From NCBI GenBank assembly GCA_950022655.1, contig OX465584.1:50760723-50824722 (forward strand): 64,000 bases of DNA. Reading direction: 5' to 3'. This document shows, one piece after another, positions 23,275 through 36,413 of the stretch. Positions within the stretch are counted from its first letter, which is position 1. Each line of letters begins with the position of its first letter. The notes below the pieces were generated by a model, which was given only the letters and a program-made list of their open reading frames with translations, ran no database searches and had not been told where the DNA came from. Made by a program: the position numbers and the translations under genes. The stretch comes from Alentia gelatinosa. Lineage: Eukaryota; Annelida; Polychaeta; Phyllodocida; Polynoidae.

Positions 23275-23796
23275 ATACAATATTGTATTATCAATTTTTA
23301 TTATAAAGTTTTCCTAAAACCCTCTTGATTATCTTTTCATTAATTACATATAATAAACCCAGCATTGGGAAAAGGCTAGCTGGGGCTGGGTGCCCAGGCG
23401 ACCGGGCAGCAGGATGGTTGGGTGGCACCGAGGCAGGTAGGGATGGGCAGGACGGTGTGGTTGTATGGAGAGTCGGTTTTTCATCAGTACATATATATAT
23501 ACGCGATACGTATAAAAATAAATATGACCTGCATTTCTCTTCATATCCGCTTTGTGACAAATACAGCCATTACGCTGACGCTAGGTGTGGGTCCACGTGT
23601 CAAGCTAGCCATAGGGATAGAGCAGGTTGCCTGATAAGATTGACCAAGAAATGCAAAACAAATCTGTGGCATTAGTGCAACACAATATCTTAATTATCTT
23701 TGGAAATGTGTATTTATAAATAAGGTATACCTGGAATTGGCTAAATTGACCGACGAATTGTTGAATTCACCCTCTGAACTCGTGTATAGCAGAACC

Positions 23797-23819
23797 ACTG
23801 CACGAAACTAACCAGTTTA

Positions 23820-23887
<68 letters not shown>

Positions 23888-24430
23888 GTACAACAATAAT
23901 CAATAAGTAATACTATAATTATTGTGATAGAATAATTGAGACGAAGACGTGAATGGCGGAAAATATCAAAACAGGGTTTATTCAATAATACATTGGGACA
24001 AGATTAAAAATTGACTGCTCAGGTGAGCAGTTAAGAGCGGAATGTTGTTTAAACCAAAATAGCGTCACCAAGAAACCTCCGGTTACCGCATCAGGTAACC
24101 GGGTAACCTGGAAAGTATGAGTGACGCAAAACAACAAAAGATGTACCGCAGTGAATAAACCTGTGAAGGATATTGGTTGATAATTTATATTTATATAAAC
24201 GTAGTTATATAGTAATATATATACGCCATCGCGTAAATGCATGAATCGGCTGAATATTGATTTATTTTCATATTAGATACGTCCATATTTCACGCCAGCG
24301 TATGAGGCGTACACAAGACTGTTTCCTCTTAAATATGGACGCATCTTGGCTGTATTTCACACCTGGCGTATACAAGAGGAAATATTCTCGGCACCATATA
24401 TGTATACGCCGGGCGTATATGTGTACTGAT
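23797..24430. repeat. CACTGCACGAAAC / GCGTATATA repeat, copy 2 with inserts
   Basis: Begins CCACTGCACGAAACTAACCA, followed by a long (AT)n run (23824-23880). The family resumes at about 24215 (CGCCATCGCGTAAATGCATG) through CCAGCGTATGAGGCGTACAC to GGGCGTATATGTG. The 23881-24214 portion is not shared with the copy at 39733 and is probably a nested insertion. Confidence 0.55.
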
Positions 24431-25060
24431 TGAAAAAAAAGGTTCGCTCCCGCCGGCTCCAGCCCCTTTGTGTTGGGAGTGTCTCTCCCTACACTCTCCC
24501 CTCTCCACACTCCACGCTTGAACAGGGCCCCTTTGTGTTGGGAGTGTCTCTCCATTCACTCTCAGTGAAGCCCTGTTCCCTGGCCTATACTTCTACGAAC
24601 ACAAACGGACGAGCGGCGGGCGCTTGTGGGAGATGGCGGGCGCTAACGGGAGGCTCTGAGAAGGTGGTTGTGGCCCATTAGATTTTAGAACCGTCCCAAG
24701 GTGCTATAAATATCATATAAGGAGGTCAGGGTGAAGGTTGTGGTTTGCTCCGAATGCAGTCATTGGCTACTGGGACTACTCTATTCCTTATATGGTAGTT
24801 AATACAGGGGGACAACTCCATGCAGCTGAAGTAGGCAGGGGTCGGAGTCGGTAGTACAGGTTGCGCCCAGCATATAGGTATGCTTTTGTTTATACAAAAT
24901 TGTCCTATTTCATGTGTATATATACGCCTCACTTACACATAATAAACCCTGCATTCTTTGGTTTTGCCGCCTAAGTGATGCCCTTGGGCTGAACTGTATA
25001 CCAGCGTGCACCACTGGTCTACAGTGGAAGTATGAGATGATGGTAGGTCGGAAGTATTTA
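24431..25060. other. No gene; GC-rich duplicated block
   Basis: A block with TTTGTGTTGGGAGTGTCTCTCC occurs twice (near 24468 and 24532). A related inverted piece lies near 38905-39010. No coding signal. Confidence 0.45.
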
Positions 25061-25392
25061 TATAGAACGTCCTGACCATGCTGTACAATTCACAGAACGA
25101 GATGGTAATTTACGGTTTGTACGGACCGAGGCATTTATGCCGAGTTCCGTACAAACAGTAAATTATCATCGAGTTCTGTTAATTGTACAAGCATGGTTGG
25201 ACGTTATATATTTACTATATACCCGAAATTTTAAAAAAAATCAATTTCATTTGGCTTAACAACCAATTTTTTAATAAACGTGAATAGCAAGGTGGTCCGT
25301 ATTTTAGTGTACGGACCGCCGTACAGTATTTTTACGTCATATGCCGAAACGGTGCGTATTTACAGTATATACGGCATGGGTATATAGTAAGT
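25061..25392. repeat. Hairpin repeat family H, second full copy
   Basis: Hairpin 25061-25208 followed by the TTTACTATATACCC-bounded unit to about 25392, closely matching 22938-23274. Its arms are more perfect than those of the other copy. Confidence 0.85.
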
Positions 25393-25990
25393 TGTAAATA
25401 CTGAAGTAAGTTATCACTGAAATACTGTAGCTCAAGTCCATGGAGGATTTAGTGGGGAGGGACTTCTTCTTGGCTGCGTAAGTGTTTCACAGATAAGATC
25501 TGCTCACAGAGGTACTTGAAATGCTTCTTTATTTGTAATCCACAAGGTAATAACAGGTTTCTCACACACCAGACCAAGAACCCGGAATGATGGGTGCAGC
25601 TGGCTTATATAGCTGGTATTAAGGTTGCATGCATTGTCAAGGTCGTTCTCCCAAATGCTCGCTCTCAACACTCTGGCCTACTAACCCAAATGACCTGTCC
25701 TACTGACCCTAGTCCATCTACAGAACCCTTCCAAGCTTTGCGGTAAGGTCCGTGTAGGTGTACAGTGTGCATGGCTACGATTGGCCTGTACCCTACACCC
25801 TGAAGGAATATCGTGATTCGTTGTTCTACTTATAGCATCAGTTTGACAAGTGGGAACCTCAGCGACCAATATTTACATCGGGTGACTCGCGAGCACTCTA
25901 TATCCTCCAAGCAAAGTCTACACTCTTTGATTATATTTTAATAGAGCTTATAATTTGCAAATAGAAGTCACCACCCTACTGTCAGCATCG
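25393..25990. other. No gene seen
   Basis: Unique-looking sequence. The 25681-25869 minus frame has no domain. Confidence 0.4.
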
Positions 25991-26319
25991 TTAAAGCCTG
26001 CACCCACCTACCACGATTCTGGTCCAGATTGGCCTTACGACGGCCTTCCCGACACCATTCCGATTCTATCGTGGGGTCAGCCAAAATCGTGGTAGGTGGA
26101 ACAGGTTTCTGCGATTCACTCTACGCATGGACATACAACTCTATGGACTGGAAGCGGGCCCTGCCGTGGGCCGATCACTGCCGCACTTTAATACATACAC
26201 CCGCCATAGGCGGCGCCACCGTTTTGCGCGTAGTTCCGCGAATTGCCACTAGATGGTGCTACAGTAATATATATGAAATGCATTACAGTTATTACAGGCA
26301 TTTCTGTAACAATTTGTAA

Positions 26320-28240
26320 TTAAAGTTCTATCTTTATTCTAAGTATTTTAGAAAAATGATTAAAATATGTAATGTATGGTGTATAGATTTTAAGGCTAGG
26401 ATGGTCAAAAAGTTTTCAGATCAGGTCCTAATTTTCATAATTTTTATGATCTAAGCTAAAGTGAGTCTGCAGTGACAAAAAGTTTCACATTTTTCTTGAA
26501 TACTTAAATTGAAGATAGAAGCACAATTCAAAGTGTTTCAGAAAGTCCTGTAAAAACTATTTTGTAAGGGCTAGGTTTCATAAGGCTGAGACATTTCTAA
26601 GATTTTCATCTCGGGGAGCACTTTTGATGTTTTTTTTATGGCGGGCAACAGTCTCAACACTGTCATTCTGAAGTGACAAAAAGTTTCCCATTTTTCTCAA
26701 ATACATAGAATGAAGATAGAAGCACAATTCAAAGTGTTTCAGAAAGTCCTGTATAAACTATTTTGTAAGGGCTAGGTTTCATAAAGCTGAGACATTTTTA
26801 AAGTTTTCATCTCGGGGAGCAATTTTGAGGTTTTTTTATGGCGGGCAACAGTCTCAACACAGTCATTCTGAAGTGACAAAAAGTTTCCCATTTTTCTCAA
26901 ATACTTAGAATGAAGATAGAAGCACAATTCAAAGTGTTTCAGAAAGTCTTGTATAAACTACTTTGTAAGGGCTAGATTTTATATGGCTGAGACATTTTTA
27001 AAGTTTTCATCTCGGGGAGCACTTTTGATGTTTTTTTATGGCGGGCAACAGTCTCAACACTGTCATTCTGAAGTGACAAAAAGTTTCCCATTTTTCTCAA
27101 ATACTTAGAATGCAGATAGAAGCACAATTCAAAGTGTTTCAAAAAGTCCTGTTTAAACTACAGTAAAACCCCTCTTCCGGGACACCCCTCTTAAGGGGAC
27201 ACCCCGCTTTAGGGGACAATTTGCTCGGAACGGAAATTTTTCCCTCTATCAAGAGTTTATTTTAACCCCGCTTAAGGGGACACCCCGCTTAAGGGGACAC
27301 CCCGCTTTAGGGGACAGTTTTTCGGTACAGAAATGCTTAAAAACCCAGCTTAAGGGGACAGTTTGGAGGGACATCATATCAAAAACACTGAAAATCCAAG
27401 TTTATGGTGCCCGTTGTGAGTGGACTGTGAGTGGACTGTGAGTGGATATTAGTATGGGAGATTTTCACGCCTGCTGAAGGTGCCAGGTAAGAGGTCCGCT
27501 TACAGGTTGGCGATGGGCGACACAGGGAAGGCTGGGGGCTTTGAAGGTACGGTATTCAGTGAGCCGTTGCGGCTCTGGGCGGCTCACGGTGAGTCTCTTA
27601 TAGGGCTGCTGAATTCTCTCAGAAGTTACAGGGGGGGGGGGGCATTGACCGGGGGTGTAAAAAGGAGCAAATTTCACAAGGAATGCATATCCATCTTCAA
27701 CCTCTTTTATCTATTTAATTTTAATTTTTTGTACATTTATATTAATTTTTATTCATTTATATTGTATAATTTATATTTATTTGCTTATTTATTAATAAAC
27801 CTTTTAACCTAATAACCATCATTTCCTTCATTTATGTAGGTATTCTCTATTGTATAACCACTGACATCCTGAAAACCCCGCTTAAGGGGACACCCCGCTT
27901 AAGGGGGCACCCCGCTTAAGGGGACACCCTGCTTAAGGGGACACCCTGCTTAAGGGGACATTGGCCCGGAACGGAGGGTGTCCCCTTAAGAGGGGTTTTA
28001 CTGTACTTTGTAAGGGCTAGGTTTCATAAGGCTGGGACATTTTTAAAGTTTTCATCTCGGGGAGCACTTTTGAGGTTTTTTTATGGCGGGCAACAGTCTC
28101 AACACAGTCAAAGTGTTTCAGAAAGTCTTGTAAAAACTATTTTGTAAGGGCTAGGCCTCCTAAGGCTCGGACATTTTGAAGATTTTTTTTCTTGGGGAGT
28201 AGTTTTGATTTGATTTTGTAAGGGCCAGGTCTCATGAGGC
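26320..28240 (-). repeat. Satellite, inverted arm (about 200-bp monomers)
   Basis: About five monomers of about 200 bp, with AAGTTTCCCATTTTTCTCAA recurring at 26681, 26881 and 27081. They are the reverse complement of the type at 35470-35880 and homologous to the 206-bp monomers. The arm is interrupted by a pogo-like element at 27161-28003. The orientation switches near 28240. Confidence 0.85.
27161..28003. mobile_element. pogo/Tc1-type MITE with TA duplication and empty-site evidence
   Basis: Ends are CAGTAAAACCCCTCTT and AAGAGGGGTTTTACTG, flanked by TA (27159-27160 and 28004-28005). A sister satellite monomer at 26955-26965 shows the unoccupied site AAACTACTTTG, so the insertion and its TA duplication are directly visible. 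Both subterminal zones carry several copies of a CCCCGCTTAAGGGGACA unit. The centre (27380-27860) has no transposase; its open frame is T/A-rich chance. The TIR resembles pogo/Tigger ends. Confidence 0.9.
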
Positions 28241-31200
28241 TGAGACTGAAAGATTAATGTGAAACTTCCTGTGATGGTGCCACAGTACAAATCTGGGACA
28301 CTGTCTGAGACTGAAAAATATGTGGAAAGATCAATAAAAGATTGCTTAAAAGAAAATCAACAAATACATCCCCTGGTTAGATATATGCCCATTGCATTAT
28401 AGTTAATATAGGCCTTTCTAGAACACTTTGAATTGTGGTTCTATGTTCATTCTAAGTGGTCTAAAAAAATGTGAAACTTTTTGTGACTTTGGTGCCACAG
28501 TACAAATCTGGGACACTGTCTGAGACTGAAAAATTTATGAAATGCATCCCCTGATTAGAAAATTTTCAAAACGCCCCAGTCTCTTGATATATGCCCAGTG
28601 CATTATAGTTAATATAGGCCTTTCTAGAACACTTTGAATTGTGGTTCTATCTTCATTTTAAGTGGTCTAAAAAAATGTGAAACTTTTTGTGACTTTGGTG
28701 CCACAGTACAAATCTAGGCCACTGTCCGAAACTGAATAATTCATGAAAAGCATCCCCTGATTACAAAATCTTAGGAATGTTTCAGTCTCCTGATATATGC
28801 CCATTGCATTAAAGTTAATATAGGCCTTTCTAGAACACTTTGAATTGTGGTTCTATCTTCATTCTAAGTGGTCTAAAAACATGTGAAACTTTTTGTCACT
28901 TTGGTGCCACAGTACAAATCTAGGCCACTGTCCGAAACTGAATAATTCATGAAAAGCATCCCCTGATTACAAAATCTTAGGAATGTTTCAGTCTCTTGAT
29001 ATATGCCCAGTGCATTATAGTTAATATAGGCCTTTCTAGAACACTTTGAATTGTGGTTCTATCTTCATTTTAAGTGGTCTAAAAAAATGTGAAACTTTTT
29101 GTGACTTTGGTGCCACAGTACAAATCTAGGCCACTGTTCGAAACTGAATAATTCATGAAAAGCGTCCCCTGATTACAAAATCTTTGGAATGTTTTAGTCT
29201 CTTGATATATGCCCATTGCAATAAAGTTAATATAGGCCTTTCTAGAACACTTTGAATTGTGGTTCTATCTTCATTCTAAGTGGTCTAAAAACATGTGAAA
29301 CTTTTTGTCACTTTGGTGCCATAGTACAAATCTGGGACACTGTCTGAAACTGAATAATTCATGAAAAGCATCCCCTGATTACAAAATCTTTTGAATGTTT
29401 CAGTCTCTCGATATATGCCCATTGCATTATAGTTAATATAGGCCTTTCTAGAACACTTTGAATTGTGGTTCTATGTTTATTCTATGTGGTCTAAAAAAAT
29501 GTGAAACTTTTTGTCACTTTGGTGCCACAGTACAAATCTGGGACACTGTCTGAGACTGAAAAATTTATGAAATGCATCCCCTGATTAGAAAATTTTCAAA
29601 ACGCCCCAGTCTCTTGATATATGCCCAGTGCATTATAGTTAATATGGGCCTTTCTAGAACACTTTGAATTGTGGTTCTATGTTCATTCTAAGTGGTCTAA
29701 AAAAATGTGAAACTTTTTGTGACTTTGGGGCCACAGTTCAAATCTAGGCCACTGTCCGAGACTGAAAAATTCATGAAAAGCATCCCCTGGTTACAAAATC
29801 TTTTCAATGTTTCAGTCTCTTGATATATGCCCAGTGCATTATAGTTAATATAGGCCTTTGTAGAACACTTTGAACTGTGGTTCTATCTTCATTTTAAGTG
29901 GTCTAAAAAAATGTGAAACTTTTTGTCACTTTGGTGCCACAGTACAAATCTAGGCCACTGTTCGAAACTGAATAATTCATGAAAAGCATCCCCTGATTAC
30001 AAAATCTTTGGAATGTTTCAGTCTCTTGATATATGCCCAGTGCATTATAGTTAATATAGGCCTTTCTAGAACACTTTGAATTGTGGTTCTATCTTCATTC
30101 TAAGTGGTCTAAAAACATGTGAAACTTTTTGTCACTTTGGTGCCATAGTACAAATCTGGGACACTGTCTGAGACTGAAAGATTTATGAAATGCATCCCCT
30201 GATTAGAAAATTTTCAAAACGCCCCAGTCTCTTGATATATGCCCAGTGCATTATAGTTAATATAGGCCTTTCTAGAACACTTTGAATTGTGGTTCTATCT
30301 TCATTCTAAGTGGTCTAAAAAAATGTGAAACTTTTTGTGACTTTGGTGCCACAGTACAAATCTAGGCCACTGTTCGAAACTGAATAATTCATGAAAAGCA
30401 TCCCCTGATTACAAAATCTTTGGAATGTTTCAGTCTCTTGATATATGCCCAGTGCATTATAGTTAATATAGGCCTTTCTAGAACACTTTGAATTGTGGTT
30501 CTATCTTCATTTTAAGTGGTCTAAAAAAATGTGAAACTTTTTGTGACTTTGGTGCCACAGTACAAATCTAGGCCACTGTCCGAAACTGAATAATTCATGA
30601 AAAGCATCCCCTGATTACAAAATCTTCGGAATGTTTCAGTCTCCTGATATATGCCCATTGCATTAAAGTTAATATAGGCCTTTCTAGAACACTTTGAATT
30701 GTGGTTCTATCTTCATTCTAAGTGGTCTAAAAACATGTGAAACTTTTTGTCACTTTGGTGCCATAGTGCAAATCTGGGACACTGTCTGAAACGGAATAAT
30801 TCATGAAAAGCATCCCCTGATTACAAAATCTTTTGAATGTTTCAGTCTCTCGATATATGCCCATTGCATTATAGTTAATATAGGCCTTTCTAGAACACTT
30901 TGAATTGTGGTTCTATGTTTATTCTATGTGGTCTAAAAAAATGTGAAACTTTTTGTCACTTTGGTGCCACAGTACAAATCTGGGACACTGTCTGAGACTG
31001 AAAAATTTATGAAATGCATCCCCTGATTAGAAAATTTTCAAAACGCCCCAGTCTCTTGATATATGCCCAGTGCATTATAGTTAATATGGGCCTTTCTAGA
31101 ACACTTTGAATTGTGGTTCTATGTTCATTCTAAGTGGTCTAAAAAAATGTGAAACTTTTTGTGACTTTGGGGCCACAGTTCAAATCTAGGCCACTGTCCG

Positions 31201-34200
31201 AGACTGAAAAATTCATGAAAAGCATCCCCTGGTTACAAAATCTTTTCAATGTTTCAGTCTCTTGATATATGCCCAGTGCATTATAGTTAATATAGGCCTT
31301 TGTAGAACACTTTGAACTGTGGTTCTATCTTCATTTTAAGTGGTCTAAAAAAATGTGAAACTTTTTGTCACTTTGGTGCCACAGTACAAATCTAGGCCAC
31401 TGTTCGAAACTGAATAATTCATGAAAAGCATCCCCTGATTACAAAATCTTTGGAATGTTTCAGTCTCTTGATATATGCCCAGTGCATTATAGTTAATATA
31501 GGCCTTTCTAGAACACTTTGAATTGTGGTTCTATCTTCATTCTAAGTGGTCTAAAAACATGTGAAACTTTTTGTCACTTTGGTGCCATAGTACAAATCTG
31601 GGACACTGTCTGAGACTGAAAGATTTATGAAATGCATCCCCTGATTAGAAAATTTTCAAAACGCCCCAGTCTCTTGATATATGCCCAGTGCATTATAGTT
31701 AATATAGGCCTTTCTAGAACACTTTGAATTGTGGTTCTATCTTCATTCTAAGTGGTCTAAAAAAATGTGAAACTTTTTGTGACTTTGGTGCCACAGTACA
31801 AATCTAGGCCACTGTTCGAAACTGAATAATTCATGAAAAGCATCCCCTGATTACAAAATCTTTGGAATGTTTCAGTCTCTTGATATATGCCCAGTGCATT
31901 ATAGTTAATATAGGCCTTTCTAGAACACTTTGAATTGTGGTTCTATCTTCATTTTAAGTGGTCTAAAAAAATGTGAAACTTTTTGTGACTTTGGTGCCAC
32001 AGTACAAATCTAGGCCACTGTCCGAAACTGAATAATTCATGAAAAGCATCCCCTGATTACAAAATCTTCGGAATGTTTCAGTCTCCTGATATATGCCCAT
32101 TGCATTAAAGTTAATATAGGCCTTTCTAGAACACTTTGAATTGTGGTTCTATCTTCATTCTAAGTGGTCTAAAAACATGTGAAACTTTTTGTCACTTTGG
32201 TGCCATAGTGCAAATCTGGGACACTGTCTGAAACGGAATAATTCATGAAAAGCATCCCCTGATTACAAAATCTTTTGAATGTTTCAGTCTCTCGATATAT
32301 GCCCATTGCATTATAGTTAATATAGGCCTTTCTAGAACACTTTGAATTGTGGTTCTATGTTTATTCTATGTGGTCTAAAAAAATGTGAAACTTTTTGTCA
32401 CTTTGGTGCCACAGTACAAATCTGGGACACTGTCTGAGACTGAAAAATTTATGAAATGCATCCCCTGATTAGAAAATTTTCAAAACGCCCCAGTCTCTTG
32501 ATATATGCCCAGTGCATTATAGTTAATATGGGCCTTTCTAGAACACTTTGAATTGTGGTTCTATGTTCATTCTAAGTGGTCTAAAAAAATGTGAAACTTT
32601 TTGTGACTTTGGGGCCACAGTTCAAATCTAGGCCACTGTCCGAGACTGAAAAATTCATGAAAAGCATCCCCTGGTTACAAAATCTTTTCAATGTTTCAGT
32701 CTCTTGATATATGCCCAGTGCATTATAGTTAATATAGGCCTTTGTAGAACACTTTGAACTGTGGTTCTATCTTCATTTTAAGTGGTCTAAAAAAATGTGA
32801 AACTTTTTGTCACTTTGGTGCCACAGTACAAATCTAGGCCACTGTTCGAAACTGAATAATTCATGAAAAGCATCCCCTGATTACAAAATCTTTGGAATGT
32901 TTCAGTCTCTTGATATATGCCCAGTGCATTATAGTTAATATAGGCCTTTCTAGAACACTTTGAATTGTGGTTCTATCTTCATTCTAAGTGGTCTAAAAAC
33001 ATGTGAAACTTTTTGTCACTTTGGTGCCATAGTACAAATCTGGGACACTGTCTGAGACTGAAAGATTTATGAAATGCATCCCCTGATTAGAAAATTTTCA
33101 AAACGCCCCAGTCTCTTGATATATGCCCAGTGCATTATAGTTAATATAGGCCTTTCTAGAACACTTTGAATTGTGGTTCTATCTTCATTCTAAGTGGTCT
33201 AAAAAAATGTGAAACTTTTTGTGACTTTGGTGCCACAGTACAAATCTAGGCCACTGTTCGAAACTGAATAATTCATGAAAAGCATCCCCTGATTACAAAA
33301 TCTTTGGAATGTTTCAGTCTCTTGATATATGCCCAGTGCATTATAGTTAATATAGGCCTTTCTAGAACACTTTGAATTGTGGTTCTATCTTCATTTTAAG
33401 TGGTCTAAAAAAATGTGAAACTTTTTGTGACTTTGGTGCCACAGTACAAATCTAGGCCACTGTCCGAAACTGAATAATTCATGAAAAGCATCCCCTGATT
33501 ACAAAATCTTCGGAATGTTTCAGTCTCCTGATATATGCCCATTGCATTAAAGTTAATATAGGCCTTTCTAGAACACTTTGAATTGTGGTTCTATCTTCAT
33601 TCTAAGTGGTCTAAAAACATGTGAAACTTTTTGTCACTTTGGTGCCATAGTACAAATCTAGGCCACTGTCCGAAACTGAATAATTCATGAAAAGCATCCC
33701 CTGATTACAAAATCTTAGGAATGTTTCAGTCTCTTGATATATGCCCAGTGCATTATAGTTAATATAGGCCTTTCTAGAACACTTTGAATTGTGGTTCTAT
33801 CTTCATTTTAAGTGGTCTAAAAAAATGTGAAACTTTTTGTGACTTTGGTGCCACAGTACAAATCTAGGCCACTGTTCGAAACTGAATAATTCATGAAAAG
33901 CATCCCCTGATTACAAAATCTTTTGAATGTTTCAGTCTCTCGATATATGCCCATTGCATTATAGTTAATATAGGCCTTTCTAGAACACTTTGAATTGTGG
34001 TTCTATGTTTATTCTATGTGGTCTAAAAAAATGTGAAACTTTTTGTCACTTTGGTGCCACAGTACAAATCTGGGACACTGTCTGAAACTGAAAAATTTAT
34101 GAAATGCATCCCCTGATTAGAAAATTTTCAAAACGCCCCAGTCTCTTGATATATGCCCAGTGCATTATAGTTGATATGGGCCTTTCTAGAACACTTTGAA

Positions 34201-35880
34201 TTGTGGTTCTATGTTCATTCTAAGTGGTCTAAAAAAATGTGAAACTTTCTGTGACTTTGGGGCCACAGTTCAAATCTAGGCCACTGTCCGAGACTGAAAA
34301 ATTCATGAAAAGCATCCCCTGGTTACAAAATCTTTTCAATGTTTCAGTCTCTTGATATATGCCCAGTGCATTATAGTTAATATAGGCCTTTGTAGAACAC
34401 TTTGAACTGTGGTTCTATCTTCATTTTAAGTGGTCTAAAAAAATGTGAAACTTTTTGTCACTTTGGTGCCACAGTACAAATCTAGGCCACTGTTCGAAAC
34501 TGAATAATTCATGAAAAGCATCCCCTGATTACAAAATCTTTGGAATGTTTCAGTCTCTTGATATATGCCCAGTGCATTATAGTTAATATAGGCCTTTCTA
34601 GAACACTTTGAATTGTGGTTCTATCTCCATGCTAAGTGGTCTAAAAACATGTGAAACTTTTTGTCACTTTGGTGCCATAGTACAAATCTGGGACACTGTC
34701 TGAGACTGAAAAATTTATGAAATGCATCCCCTGATTAGAAAATTTTCAAAACGCCCCAGTCTCTTGATATATGCCCAGTGCATTAAAGTTAATATAGGCC
34801 TTTCTAGAACACTTTGAATTGTGGTTCTATCTTCATTCTAAGTGGTCTAAAAAAATGTGAAACTTTTTGTGACTTTGGTGCCACAGTACAAATCTAGGCC
34901 ACTGTCCGAAACTGAATAATTCATGAAAAGCATCCCCTGATTACAAAATCTTAGAAATGTTTCAGTCTCTTGATATATGCCCATTGCATTATAGTTAATA
35001 TAGGCCTTTTTAGAACACTTTGAATTGTGGTTCTATGTTCATTCTAAGTGGTCTAAAAAAATGTGAAACTTTTTGTCACTTTGGTGCCATAGTACAAATC
35101 TGGGACACTGTCTGAGACTGAAAAATTTATGAAATGCATCCCCTGATTAGAAAATTTTCAAAACGCCCCAGTCTCTTGATATATGCCCAGTGCATTAAAG
35201 TTAATATAGGCCTTTCTAGAACACTTTTAATTGTGGTTCTATCTTCATTCTATGTGGTCTAAAAAAAAGTGAAACTTTTTGTGACTTTGGGGCTACAGTA
35301 CAAATCTAGGCCACTGTCCGAGACTGAAAAATTCATGAAAAGCATCCCCTGATTACAAAATCTTTTGAATGTTTCAGTCTCTTGATATATGCCTATTGCA
35401 TTATAGTTTAATATAGGCCTTTGTGGAACACTTTGACTTGTGCTTCTATGTTCATTCTATGTGGTTCAAAGAAATGTGAAACTTTTTGTCACTTTGGATT
35501 GACAGGGTTGAGACTGTTGCAGACATAAAAAATACATCAAAAGTACTCCCCGAGATTAAAATCTTGAAAATGTCCGAGCTTTAGGAGACCTAGCCCTTAC
35601 AAAATAGTTTTACAGGCCTTTCTAAAACACTTTGAATTGTGCTTCTATCTTTATTCTAAGTATTCAAGAAAAATGGGAATATTTTTGTCACTATAGAATG
35701 ACCATGTCAAGACTATTGCCCGACATATAAAAACATCAAAAGTACTCCCCTAGATTAAAATCTTCAAAATGTCTCAGCTTTATGAGACATAGCCCTTACA
35801 AAGTAATCATTAGAGGCCTCTCTGGGACACTTTGAATTAGGCTTTTATCTTTATTCTAAGTATCTAAGGAAAATTGCAAT
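28241..35880 (+). repeat. Satellite, main array: 206-bp monomers with 7-mer higher-order repeat
   Basis: About 37 head-to-tail monomers of about 206 bp. CCCCTGATTA recurs at about 28754, 28960, 29166, 29372 and 29578. Marker variants such as CCCCTGGTTACAAAATC recur at about 29787, 31228, 32670 and 34317. That gives a 1442-bp (7 x 206) higher-order period, with the last interval one monomer longer. Copies of the higher-order unit are nearly identical, while neighbouring monomers differ. The right edge (35470-35880) is more diverged. No ORF over 60 codons survives in 28.3-35.8 kb. Confidence 0.95.
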
Positions 35881-36413
35881 TTTTGGACGTTTTGAAAGTC
35901 CCTGGTGGCCATTTGAAGTACTATAGTCTGAGTATAGTTCACATGTTTGGCCACTACGTGGCGCCGCGGTGGAAGTGTGGCACACATCGGCGCCACCCTC
36001 ACACTCTTATCTATAGGCCGCTTCCAGTCCATAGAGATACACTGTCCATGCTCTACGATACCTCACGATAGGCTGCGATTGAAAACATCAATCGTAGAGG
36101 TCCCGATAATTTCCAACATGTTGGAAATTTCGTAGCCTGTCGTAGGGTATCGTAGCAGCCGCTGGTTTTGTCGTGGAGCTATCGTGACCATAGTTTATGT
36201 TATTGGTCCTACCAAGGCGTTGCCACCCTCTACGATTTCAAACTGTTGGACCTATCGGGGACCTCCCGATAGGTCCCGATTTCCCCACTTCAAATCGTAG
36301 CGATCGGGAAGCATGTCGTGGCCTATCGTGGTAGGTGGGGGTCCCCTCTTACACGCACCAGTGAGGCTCGTTTAGACGGATACAGCATCAGCCCCTACGC
36401 ATACACACACTAA

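Larger units (their letters stand above)
25994..36348. mobile_element. Candidate giant foldback element carrying a satellite array
   Basis: The left end (from 25994) contains CACCCACCTACCACGAT. The right end (36325-36348) carries its inverted counterpart ATCGTGGTAGGTGGG. TTA lies outside both (25991-25993, 36349-36351). Inside these, inverted matches continue: CATGGAC, CTCTATGGACTGGAAGCGG and GGCGCCAC blocks at 26125-26220 reappear reversed at 35955-36055. Between them lies the whole satellite. The same terminal motif and TTA duplication are seen in the 283-bp MITE at 4434. A second inward TIR at 26084-26100 means a short independent element at the left end is an alternative reading. Confidence 0.45.

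Noticed and set aside
28241..35880. CRISPR-like array because of regular repeats
   Set aside because: Monomers are contiguous 206-bp units without unique spacers, in a eukaryotic context.
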